Shown here in pieces: positions 55,808-64,000 of a stretch of DNA of 64,000 nt; within the stretch, counting starts at the first letter, position 1, and every line of letters begins with the position of its first letter. The stretch is from Littorina saxatilis (lineage: Eukaryota; Mollusca; Gastropoda; Littorinimorpha; Littorinidae), in the NCBI RefSeq assembly GCF_037325665.1, contig NC_090251.1, positions 16,671,551 to 16,735,550 on the forward strand, written 5' to 3'. The position numbers and the translations under genes were made by a program. The notes under the pieces are model-generated. The model ran no database searches. It was not told the DNA's origin and worked only from the letters and a program-made list of their open reading frames with translations.

Positions 55808-56122
55808 ACCAATCGCCCATTTATCCTAAGGCCGTCAAGCTTGATAATACCAGAGACTGTAGAGTACACAATAGTGTTTCCGCGTGTGTTTGCTAACTCA
55901 AACATTACGAAGGAACTTGATATCGCTAACATTGGTCTACCTGTTCTGTTAGTGACTTGTGAATCATCAAAAACTGATGTCTTTCGTGTCATATTCACTT
56001 TCGGCTACTGTGGCAGTACTGGCCATGATGTGTTCAATGACATCTTGCTTGCCGAGAGACCCTTTGAAGAGTACCGTGAGAGTTCGGTTTTTAGTCACCG
56101 TCAATGACACATGGGACCCCAA
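55808..56122 (+). CDS. Possible upstream exon of the 56.6-57.7 kb gene
   Basis: Begins after TTGTTCAG and ends at a strong donor, CCCAA|GTAAGT. The main frame (PFILRPSSLIIPETVEYTIV, then NITKELDIANIGLPVLLVTC) looks like an extracellular beta-rich domain but meets TGA at 56105, 15 bp before the donor. An overlapping frame (VRVRFLVTVNDTWDPK) is open to the donor, so a frame change inside the exon is likely. Counted in the main frame, its end phase fits the next exon. Family not recognised. Confidence 0.4.
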
Positions 56123-56601
56123 GTAAGTTGGTGCGGCTGACTGATGGATTGTGTTTGGTATGTATGTTTCTTTCTTTCTTTCTTTGTTCCTTCCTGTAGT
56201 AAAGTGAATGATATTCTGATTGATTTACAGGAACTCATAAAACGTCCTCTGCCTGCCTAATTGGTGGTTTGTTTGTTTGTTGTTGGGTGGCTGTTTTTAA
56301 GGGTGGTTTTTTATTGACTGAATGGTCGTTTAATTCGTTGGCCGATTGACGGATCGAGTGAACATTCCTGATTGATTAATCGTTTGGTTGATTGATTGAT
56401 TGCCTTGATGTTTTGATTAATGGATTGATGGGTTATTAACTGATTAATTGAATTACCAATAAATCAATCACTGTTAACGGAACGAAAACGTATGCGTGTC
56501 ATAAACCTGGGCTGGTGAGGGGATTGTGGGATGGGGGTTGAAATAATTGTGATCTTATTAAGCAAGCAAACCGTCAAACCAGAAGTGGACTTTCTGGTTA
56601 G

Positions 56602-56874
56602 TTCGTTGATTTTGTGACTTTACCTTTCCACAAAACACCCCGCTATAACGACCACTATGGGTCGACACCTTGGGTGGTCGTAATTGACAAGTTGGACTGT
56701 AACGTGTCAAGTTGTGACGGTGTGTCCAGTGGGTGCATGGCGACAGTGGCCACGCCATTCCTGGTGGCCGGCATGATACACAACGAGACCGGTCAGATCC
56801 AGGTGGGCAGCTGTGACCACGGTCCACTGGACTTCTCTGTCCAACAGGGCAGCGACGATGGATACAGCAAAATG
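56602..56874 (+). CDS. Unrecognised extracellular protein, penultimate exon
   Basis: Open from an acceptor-like GGTTAG to a donor, AAATG|GTCAGT. It encodes YNDHYGSTPWVVVIDKLDCN, then VSSCDGVSSGCMATVATPFL and GMIHNETGQIQVGSCDHGPL. Four cysteines and possible N-glycosylation sites (NVS, NET) suggest a secreted or membrane-external protein. It ends in phase 0, matching the last exon. Both splice sites are weaker than usual. No family assigned. Confidence 0.55.
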
Positions 56875-56998
56875 GTCAGTGACTGCCAGTGGTTGTCTGT
56901 CCAACTGTGTATCTGTCTGTTGTCTGTCTGTCTGTCCCTCTCTCTCTCCGGCTATCTCTATCTCTCAGTCTCTCTGGCAAGCTGGGGCATTGAACAAA

Positions 56999-57000
56999 GA

Positions 57001-57060
<60 letters not shown>

Positions 57061-57100
57061 CGTGTCTCTCTCTCTCTCTCGAGTCTTTCTCTCTCTCTCT
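56999..57100. repeat. (CT)n microsatellite in the last intron
   Basis: CT repeats with TTCT interruptions in the intron between the two exons. Confidence 0.9.
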
Positions 57101-57485
57101 CTGGTCGCGACTGAGTGTGCAACAATCAAAACAACTTCACTTGGGCTGCCACCAATTTCTTGTCCAAAGATTATGTCAGTATTCTCTAACAGTAACGTAT
57201 CCAACTCACCCCTCCCCCTATCCCAAACTAAATTTCTTTTTTGTTCTATTAAAACAAAACAAAAGCCAGTATTCTCTTACACCGTGACTTATCCACCTCA
57301 CAACTCCTCCCTCACCCTCACCTCCCCAACTAGTACGTATGTTGTTTTGATCCCCACACAAAAACATGCCAGTATTCTCTTACAGTGAATTACCCACCTC
57401 AGAACTCCCTCCTACAAAACCAACCCACCCCCACCCAGCTTCGCTTTAAAATCCATCCATAACACACTGATTTTTCTTTCTTCAG

Positions 57486-57689
57486 CACGTGTTCCTCACC
57501 TTCCACTCCTCCGTGATTGAAGACGCCTCTCCCCCCACCTGTAACATCCCCTGGAATGGGACCTACATCAACCCCACAGAAAACAACATGGACAGTTCCC
57601 CGCTACCCTCCTGCGCCACGGCAGATTCCAGAGAGGGCTATCACATGACCTATTACTGGTTCCGACTGTTGGAATGGCAATTTTTGTGA
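57486..57689 (+). CDS. Last exon of the same gene
   Basis: Follows a textbook acceptor (TTTTTCTTTCTTCAG). It encodes HVFLTFHSSVIEDASPPTCN, IPWNGTYINPTENNMDSS and SREGYHMTYYWFRLLEWQFL, then TGA. The stop overlaps AATAAA (57688-57693), so the transcript has almost no 3' UTR. Degraded copies of this exon recur downstream between 60.3 and 62.0 kb. Confidence 0.7.
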   Translation, partial: HVFLTFHSSVIEDASPPTCNIPWNGTYINPTENNMDSSPLPSCATADSREGYHMTYYWFRLLEWQFL

Positions 57690-57699
57690 ATAAAGTGTC

Positions 57700-58040
57700 T
57701 TTTTGTTAAACTGTCTTTTGTTGTTGTTATTGTGTGTGTTTCTTTTGTGTTTGTCTTTCTATCCCTTGAGGGTTTTCTAACTGTAGCACATACGTGCACG
57801 CGCAGGCAAGTACGCACACACGCACGTACGCACGTACGCTCGCACACACCACACACTGATACACTCGCACACACGGCACACAAACACAACATCACACACA
57901 TACACTGACTCGACAGCGAGAACGTCAACGCTTTCTTCAAAACGTCCAAATCAAAAGACAGCACAGTGAGAATCATTCTCACAGTTTGTCAGCACCACCA
58001 ACACCAACCACGATCTTTTTCCCTCTTTACATCTGTCGGG
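57700..58040. other. Intergenic, CA-rich
   Basis: CACACG-type microsatellite at 57790-57905; nothing else. Confidence 0.6.
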
Positions 58041-58043
58041 TTA

Positions 58044-58689
58044 TGCCTCGGTCTCACATCTACGAATGTCACCCGACTTTAGGTAGTCGGAAGAGGTCGG
58101 AGAGTTCGTGAGAATTAGCAATTTTGTTTTTGAAAAGTCGGATAGTTCGGAAGGCCCTTCAGACTGTTTTGAAATTTTCAAAACAGTCGGAAGAGCCTCC
58201 CGACTCAGACGAATAGAAATGTGTCGGGTGGTTGTCGTGAGCGTGTCGGTTTAGTCGTAAGGCGATTCTGATTAGTCGTAACGGTAGTCGGAAGACTCGT
58301 AAGGGTGGTCGGATTTGTCGGTAGCATAGCCTTTCGTTCGGATTAGTCGTAAGGGCAGTCTGATTTGTCGTTAGGACAGTCGTTAGCTAGTCGGTTTAGT
58401 CGTTACACTGGTCGTGAGAGTCGGCTATTGTTCGAAAGTTTTTCAGCCGGGCCTGTCGTAGCTGCAGTCGGAATTGTCGTTACTGCAGTCGGAAGTGTCT
58501 GGACACATGTCGGATTTGTCGGCCCAAAAGTCGGGTGGTTGTCGTCTGCTTGTCGGCTACATGGTCGGATCAGTCGTAAGGACAGGTCGGGAGTGAAATT
58601 TGGAGCCGAATTTGCATCCGACACTTCCGACCTAGCCGACTTAACTATCCCCGACACTTCCGAAAAATCGTATATGTGAGACCGAGGCA
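58044..58689. mobile_element. Harbinger-type MITE with internal TCG repeats
   Basis: Terminal inverted repeats TGCCTCGGTCTCACATCTAC (left) and its inverse with one change (right), flanked by TTA on both sides (58041-58043 and 58690-58692), the duplication typical of PIF/Harbinger. The 600-bp interior is built of degenerate AGTCGTAAG / AGTCGGA words about 10-15 bp apart. Non-coding. Confidence 0.8.
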
Positions 58690-58785
58690 TTACCCATCCG
58701 CCTCTCAGCCAAGCCACTATTTCCTCCATCTGTCGCGTTTCTATTGACCCCACCCCCTCTTCCCCACCCAACAAAGAAATAAAAA

Positions 58786-60274
58786 CAAGTCGCGTGAGGC
58801 GAAATTACTACATTTAGTCATAGGCTATTTGGTCTATGATTTAGTCAAGCTGTCGAACTCACTGTATTTTTTCACCAAGACAGTACAGCTTCGTCAATCC
58901 CCGCGTGAAGGAAATCGCTCACCTCCCACGTGCAAAACGTAGTGATATTGACACGCCAGATTAGCGCGGTAGCGTATTGTGCTAAGCAGGAAAGCACGCT
59001 TTTCTGTATTCTTGTTAACTTTCTGAGCTTGTTTTGAATCCAACCTATCATATCTATGTTTTTGGAATCAGGAAATAATAAAGAATAAGATGAAATCATT
59101 TTTGGATCGATTTCTTAAATTTTAATCGTAAGATTAATTAATCTATTTTCGTTAATTGTGATCACATTTTAAGAGTAAACATGACATATGTATATATTTT
59201 TAGATTCAGAATGTGATGAAGAATACGATGCAATCAATTTTAAATCTGTTTGCGAAAAATCGATTTTAATGACAACTTTAATGAGCAAACTCATTAATTA
59301 ATTTGTAAGCCTTCAAGCTGAAATGCAATACCAAAGTCCGGGCTTCGTCGAAGATTACTTGACCAAAATGTCGACCAATTAGGTTTAAAAATGAGAGCTA
59401 TATTTTCCATTGCCCCTTATCTCTTCAAATACCTGAAGTCACCTTGTCAACACTGCCCAACTATGATTTGCTAACCGCTGATGATTTTCTGAATGGCAAT
59501 AGAGACAGGCCAGACAGCGAAAATGCATTGATATTTGACCAGTTATTCAGGTTTGTCTTATTAAGCAAACGTTTTGAATTATGAATGCGTTTATCTCATC
59601 CATGTTCGAAACGACCATGTGCAGTACTGTTTACATTTCCTTGTTCTGGTAGTATTCTATTTTCAACCATGTGGAAGTCATTGTATGCGTGTGTGTGCGA
59701 GTGAGTGTGCGAGCGCGTGTGAGTACTGTTGTTAGTTTAGCATTGTTTTTACATTTAGTCAAGTTTTGACTAAATGTTTTTTTGTGGTTTTTTTGTTTGT
59801 TGTTGTTGTTGTTGTTTTTTCCTTTTATTGTTACATGTTTGTCTACCATAATTTACCATTATTATTTTGACATTATTCCAAACTTGTTATATTAAAATCG
59901 TCCGCCAAATTTCATTTGCTTTTAAGAGTACGCTCATAAGCTTAGCTTGTTGTGCTCCATGTTCCTAATTTCATGTATGCGGCAATAGTACCAATGACAT
60001 TTATTGAATAAACTTGTTTAAACCAAAAATGAGAGCGTGACAGTGCCGCCTCAACTTTCACGAAAAGTCGGATATGACGTCATCAAAGACATTTATCAAC
60101 AAAATGAAAAAAACGTCTGGAGATACCATACTCAGGATCTCTCATGTCAAGTTTCATGAAGATCGGTCCAGTAGTTTTCTCTGAATCGCTCTACACACAC
60201 ACACATACACCACACCCTCGTCTCGATTCCCCCCCCTCTACGTTAAAAAATTTAGTCAAAACTTGACTAAATGT
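58786..60274 (+). repeat. Family E repeat interrupted by a LINE tail
   Basis: Starts ACAAGTCGCGTGAGGCG and ends AAACTTGACTAAATGT, with a CA tract at 60191-60206. Split at 59399-60024 by a retrotransposed insertion. Confidence 0.85.
59399..60024 (+). mobile_element. 5'-truncated LINE 3' end
   Basis: Flanked by the 12-bp duplication AAAAATGAGAGC (59387-59398 and 60025-60036). The first 180 bp are open and read FHCPLSLQIPEVTLSTLPNY, then LIFDQLFRFVLLSKRF, then a stop, resembling the C-terminal tail after the reverse transcriptase of non-LTR elements (an F.CPL motif followed by helices). About 440 bp of 3' UTR follow, ending shortly after AATAAA. Insertion by target-primed reverse transcription is clear; the LINE family is inferred. 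Confidence 0.65.
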
Positions 60275-61650
60275 AACAACAACATAACGAAAGTTCAATC
60301 ACAAGCTTACGGAAACCACAGTCAGATTTGTTCCTATCGTTTGGCCTTGTCTTCAAGGTCGTTTATCAGTTTGACTTTTCATCCTTCCATGATTGACAAC
60401 CGTCGCCTCTCCCACCCACTCCTTCCTTATTCTACTCTATTGCTTGCTTCTCTCTTGAAACCCCTTTCTACAAAGGTATGACAACTGAAAGAGAGAGTGC
60501 AATCAGTTTTCTTCCAGCAATAGCGTAACTGTTTTGTCTGCATCTCATTCTCTTCATTCTGACCTTCAGCTTCTCCGTAATTGAGGACACCTCCATCCCC
60601 CCCTCTTACAGTGACGTAATCCACCTCAGAACTCCACCCCGCTTCACTACTCCATCAAACCCTACCCGCTGAACGTTTTCTAACTGTAGCACATATGCAA
60701 GCACAAGCAAGCTGGCACACACACACACACACTTGCAAACAGATACTCGCACAGCACACACACGCACGCACGCGCTCGCACACACACACACACACCACGG
60801 CGAGAATGTCAAAGCTCTCTAAAAAAAACTTCCAGATAAAAACAGAAAATACACTGATAACTTTCCAGCAGCACCAGCACCGTGATCTCTAAACCTCTTG
60901 ACTTTGCCTTCAGAGTTTACATCCGCCTCTCCATGCCATTATTTCCTCCATCTGTCAAGTTTCTATTAACCCCCTTACCCCTACCCCCCCCCCCCCCCAC
61001 CCCCAAAAAAAGTATAAAAACAAATTCAATGGGCATGGGACAATCGCAAGCTTGCAGAAACCACAGCCAGATGTTTCCCATCTCTGTGTACGGTCTTCAA
61101 GATCGAAGATTTGACTTTTCATCCCACTATGATTGACGATCGTCCCTCTCCTTCTACTCTTGCATTTCTCTCTTGAAACCACTACAAAGGTACAACCACT
61201 GGGAAAGACAGTGCAACAAGTTTCCTTCCAGCAACAACGTAACTTGTTTTGTCTTCATCTCACTCTGTTCAGGGTGTCTACCTGACCTTCTGCTTTTCCG
61301 TGATTGAAGACACCCCCCCCCCCCCCCCTCCCAAACCTGGTTCCGCGAAAACCTGTTGTTTTTTGGGTTTTTTTTAAAGCTAAAAGCGAAAGTACAAATT
61401 TGTCAGAAGTCAATGTAAGCTTTCTCTATCTTCTTGTCTTCCGGATGACCTTCTACTCAATCCTCCGTGACTGAAGACAGCTCTCCCTACACCTGCACAA
61501 TCCCCTTGAGTACACTTCCATAACTAAAAGAGAAAATGAAGGGAGGATTTTCAATCTTCTTCACATCTTCATGACTTGACAGTTTCCTTTCCCTGTCGCT
61601 CTAGAACTCTAACTGACCTTCCAATGCTCATGATTGAAGACGCCTCTCCG

Positions 61651-61686
<36 letters not shown>

Positions 61687-61799
61687 CCTTGAATACACTT
61701 TGATGACTAAAAGAGAAAGTTCCGGGAGAATGTACAATCTTCTTCAAATCTTCACGGCTTGACAGTTTCCTTTCTCTGACTGTATCTTTCTGTCTCCAG
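60275..61799 (+). pseudogene. Series of degraded copies of the 57.49-kb exon
   Basis: Segments near 60366-60420, 60550-60600, 61105-61155, 61275-61325, 61440-61500 and 61610-61700 all resemble the start of the last exon (TGACCTTC..., then TGATTGAAGACR then CTCTCC). None is open. Larger blocks are shared between 60280-60480 and 61025-61200 (ACCACAGYCAGAT; TTTGACTTTTCATCC; TCTCTTGAAACC), so whole exon-intron segments were duplicated. Long poly-C runs (61311-61328, 61650-61683) lie just where the exon reads CTCTCCCCCCAC. Confidence 0.65.
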
Positions 61800-62010
61800 A
61801 GCGTCGGCCTAACTTTCCACTCCTCTGTGATTGAAGATGCCTCTCCCCCCACCTGCACCATTCCCTGGAACGGAAGCTACGTCAACCCCACGGAGGACAA
61901 CCCCGCTCGGACCTCTCCCCCCTCCCCTCCTGTTACGTGGAGGATTCCAGGGAGGGGTGGTACATGACTTACTACTGGTTCAGGCTCATGGACTGGGAAT
62001 TTCCTTTGTG
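61800..62010 (+). pseudogene. Best preserved downstream copy of the last exon
   Basis: After CTGTCTCCAG it reads VGLTFHSSVIEDASPPTC, then TIPWNGSYVNPTEDN in one frame and VEDSREGWYMTYYWFRLMDW in another, so it carries one frame change in the middle. The C-terminus no longer ends at the original stop. It may be an alternative terminal exon recently lost. Confidence 0.75.
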
Positions 62011-62049
62011 TCTTTTTTTTTATTTTTTTATCTAACAACACTTCTTCAT

Positions 62050-62140
62050 CAGCATTTGTGAAGTGCATCTCCCACGTACACTTGTGTTTGCATGATGGCC
62101 GTTTTCCCCCCACCATTTATTCAGTCATGCTCTGATTTCA
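62050..62140 (-). mobile_element. Family D SINE 3' fragment
   Basis: GTGCATCTCCCACGTACAC and TGCATGATGGCCGTTTT match the 3' part of the SINE at 27.24-27.62 kb. Confidence 0.65.
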
Positions 62141-62420
62141 GGGCTTTATAAACTCGAATTCCATGACTTGATCATTCGGACCAATGTATTGGCAGTTTTC
62201 TATTCAAAGTCCGATCAAATGACAAGTGTCCTTTAGGTTTCTTTTCAGTTCCAATTACATGACTCACTTATTTCGGATTTCAACTTCATGAGTGTGTTTT
62301 TACCCCCAAAGAAATTACACTCACATTACGCTATCATGGTTTGGAATGAGGCAGTAACAGTTTGTTCCTCTTGATTACACATGCTCTGTCTAAATTAGTC
62401 GTCCTTTCCATTGGTACATA

Positions 62421-63134
62421 CCGTATTTGACGGACTACAAGCTGCGACTTTTTTTCAAAAAAAATCGCATTGCGGCTTATAAAAAGATGCGGCTAAAACA
62501 TTACCTAAACTTGAATAGCATTCACCTAATGGAAGTCGCCGCGGATTTTCATTTAGCTCGATTAGCGATTACCGGTACTAATCTACTTTATTACCTCTCT
62601 ACTCAAGACTCGGCGCTTTTCTCTTTCTTTCGCGAATCTTCGTTTGTCAACAAGTCGTCGTGACAAGATAGCGTACAGAGAAACACCGGATGTATCAGGA
62701 TCTCGCGCGCGCGAGATTTCGTTTTTTTGTGTCTCGCGATAGTTGGAGGAGCGAGAGCCGCCATGTTGTGTTTTCGTCTGCTCGAAATGTGCGCAAAAGT
62801 CGTAAATCATCCCAAAAAAGCTTATTCCGGGCGGGACTACATGTGTGTGTTGGTTACAAATTGTGTGTGTGTGTGTGTGTGTGTGTGTGATATTTTTCTT
62901 CAAACTTTTTCACTTTTCTTCTTTGTTTTACTTGTTTATTCTCGGAGCCGATTTCGCCAAATACCGTACTTTCGTTTGCCTGGTTGTTTTGATTGATTGA
63001 CACGATCTGATTATATTTTTTTCGACGGCGGCTAATATAGTGACGCGGCCTATACGTGGCTCGTCCCAATTTCTTTGTTAAAAGTCAGGGGTGCGGCTTA
63101 TAAAACGGTGCGTCTTGTAATCCGTCAAATACGG
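62421..63134. mobile_element. Non-autonomous DNA transposon with TA duplications
   Basis: Ends CCGTATTTGACGGACTACAA and, inverted, CCGTATTTGACGGATTACAA, flanked by TA (62419-62420 and 63135-63136). Subterminal GCGGCTTATAAAA words occur at both sides. The interior has (TG)n at 62862-62889 and no transposase. The ends resemble a widespread animal family with CCGTATTT termini. Confidence 0.8.
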
Positions 63135-63136
63135 TA

Positions 63137-63270
63137 GTGTGTGTGCGAGTGTATGGTCCCGTGTGTGATGTGAGCATACACCCTTTTAAAAGCCGAAGTA
63201 CAATCATTACTTAATCTTCCAATCAAAATGTTCAAGCCAAATCAACACAATGCCCTTCTTGAAAAGTTTA
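63137..63270. other. 3' flank of the SMYD4-like gene
   Basis: Presumed 3' UTR on the minus strand; no clear AATAAA was identified. Confidence 0.4.
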
Positions 63271-63539
63271 CTAGAGCTCTTCCTCAGCAATAATTTTGGT
63301 CAAAGCAGTTTTCAGACACAAGAGTTCTTGCACCCAGTCATCAGAATGGCAGTACAGTTTCTCTGCCAAGTCAAGGGCCCTTGAGGCAGACTTCAGAGCG
63401 TCTGTAGGCCTCCCTGCGTGAATCTGGACCTCCGCCATTTTGTGCAGTTCCCTGGCCGTTTCAATTCCGTCGGGGCCAAAGATGGCTTCCGTGACAGCCA
63501 GACTGTGCTTGAGATGCTCTGAGGCTTCTGGGTAACAAC
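63271..63539 (-). CDS. SMYD4-like protein, terminal exon (TPR)
   Basis: On the minus strand it starts after the acceptor CTCCAG and stops at TAG. It encodes YPEASEHLKHSLAVTEAIFG, PDGIETARELHKMAEVQIHA and RPTDALKSASRALDLAEKLY, then VQELLCLKTALTKI. This is the helical TPR-like end of SMYD4 (pattern HL..SL.....(Y/F)GP.S.E...EL.KLA......G....AL......A). SMYD4 is a SET and MYND domain lysine methyltransferase; the catalytic part would lie beyond the window. Identification is from remembered family pattern. Confidence 0.7.
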
Positions 63540-63937
63540 CTGGAGAACAAAACGAAGAAATTTAATTACAAAATAGTGGAACTTCCCTTTAAAAATGCAC
63601 ACAGCTTTTCAGGATAAAGACAAAACCAATTATTTTTATTATGAAATAGTGTTCATTTTTGTTCCTGTTATGGATAGAAAGATAAAAGAATGTTATATCA
63701 TGCATTGTCAATAGATGATTTTCGGAAATAACTGTCGGGTTTGTGGAGGGGCCAATCATTAGCGAGGGGTGTGTGTGAAACATGTGGACAGGGAGCATAT
63801 GACCAGAAGAAGAAGACGATTCAACTACAGGTCTATCATGCTACACATAATGTCAATGTTCTGAAAATCTATCCCCCACCCACACCCCCCCTCCTCCCCC
63901 TCCCCCTCCCCCCCCCCCTCCCCCTCCCCCTCCTCAC
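63540..63937 (-). other. Last intron of the SMYD4-like gene
   Basis: GT-AG intron on the minus strand, starting CAG|GTGAGG and ending CTCCAG. It contains a strong C-rich (plus strand) run at 63860-63932 directly beside the donor. Confidence 0.7.
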
Positions 63938-64000
63938 CTGTGGTGGCCAGACACTGGGCAATGGCGTCATGGGTCTGACCCAGGTCATGGTTGTGAGCGG
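63938..64000 (-). CDS. SMYD4-like protein, penultimate exon, partial
   Basis: Minus-strand exon running off the window, ending ACCACAG|GTGAGG. It encodes AHNHDLGQTHDAIAQCLATT and joins the terminal exon in phase (a split Gly codon). The LGQ..DA.A....T.G motif fits the same helical repeat region. Confidence 0.7.

Noticed and set aside
56614-57114. Extension of the 56.6-kb exon into a Ser/Leu repeat
   Set aside because: Beyond 56874 the frame runs into the CT microsatellite of the intron; the phase-matched splice to 57486 is preferred.
63393-63602. Minus-strand frame at 63.4-63.6 kb in another register
   Set aside because: Shadow of the SMYD4-like terminal exon.
1-64000. CRISPR arrays, operons, prokaryotic defence systems
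   Set aside because: All tandem repeats here lack unique spacers, and gene structure is eukaryotic throughout.

Overview
The window looks like intergenic and genic DNA from a caenogastropod-type mollusc (a marine snail), based on my memory of such repeats and not on any search. It has spliced genes with GT-AG introns, AATAAA signals, very many microsatellites and homopolymers, and several short retroposon families. Those families have simple-sequence tails such as (GAAA)n, (AAAC)n and (AACTA)n and clear 9-14 bp target-site duplications. There is no operon, CRISPR or other prokaryotic feature.

Layout. 1-4.7 kb: a truncated dispersed repeat, GT/GA microsatellites, a G-rich tract and a 75-bp minisatellite. 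4.72-5.83 kb: a GC-rich, disordered 370-residue reading frame followed closely by AATAAA. 6-22 kb: repeat-dominated DNA with minisatellites of about 62, 63 and 107-129 bp, several SINE-like insertions and a tandem pair of an 850-bp repeat. 22.7-24.1 kb: an OTU-type cysteine protease gene with N-terminal CxxC/zinc-finger-like motifs, preceded by a hammerhead-like motif. 25.4-28.3 kb: degenerate minisatellite with a tRNA-derived SINE inside. 28.6-29.7 kb: a broken LTR-retrotransposon gag fossil. 30-34.3 kb: exon-like fragments, a CpG-rich candidate first exon and a 34-bp minisatellite. 34.5-37.1 kb: a tandem pair of 1.3-kb units, each carrying a long palindrome.

38.1-48.4 kb is the most structured part. 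Three exons of a PIF/Harbinger (HARBI1-like) transposase are followed by a three-exon DUF4806-type gene on the same strand. Then comes a four-fold tandem array of a 616-bp unit that carries the transposase C-terminus, including the catalytic Glu. Each unit holds the same truncated SINE, and one unit is further split by a 729-bp repeat rich in TCAAGGTCA half-sites. This gives a readable order of events: SINE insertion, then amplification, then the 729-bp insertion.

48.4-55.8 kb: repeats, a LINE reverse-transcriptase tail on the minus strand, microsatellites and one orphan exon candidate. 55.8-62.0 kb: the 3' end of an unrecognised, cysteine-containing, probably extracellular protein gene, followed by at least six degraded copies of its last exon. 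MITEs (58.0 kb, TTA duplications), a LINE-interrupted repeat (58.8-60.3 kb) and a TA-flanked DNA element (62.4-63.1 kb) lie among them. 63.27-64.0 kb: the last two exons, on the minus strand, of a gene resembling the C-terminal TPR part of SMYD4.

The confident host-type coding units are the 4.7-kb frame, the 3' exons at 56.6-57.7 kb and the SMYD4-like exons. The OTU and DUF4806 genes may be host genes or transposon cargo; the sequence alone does not decide.
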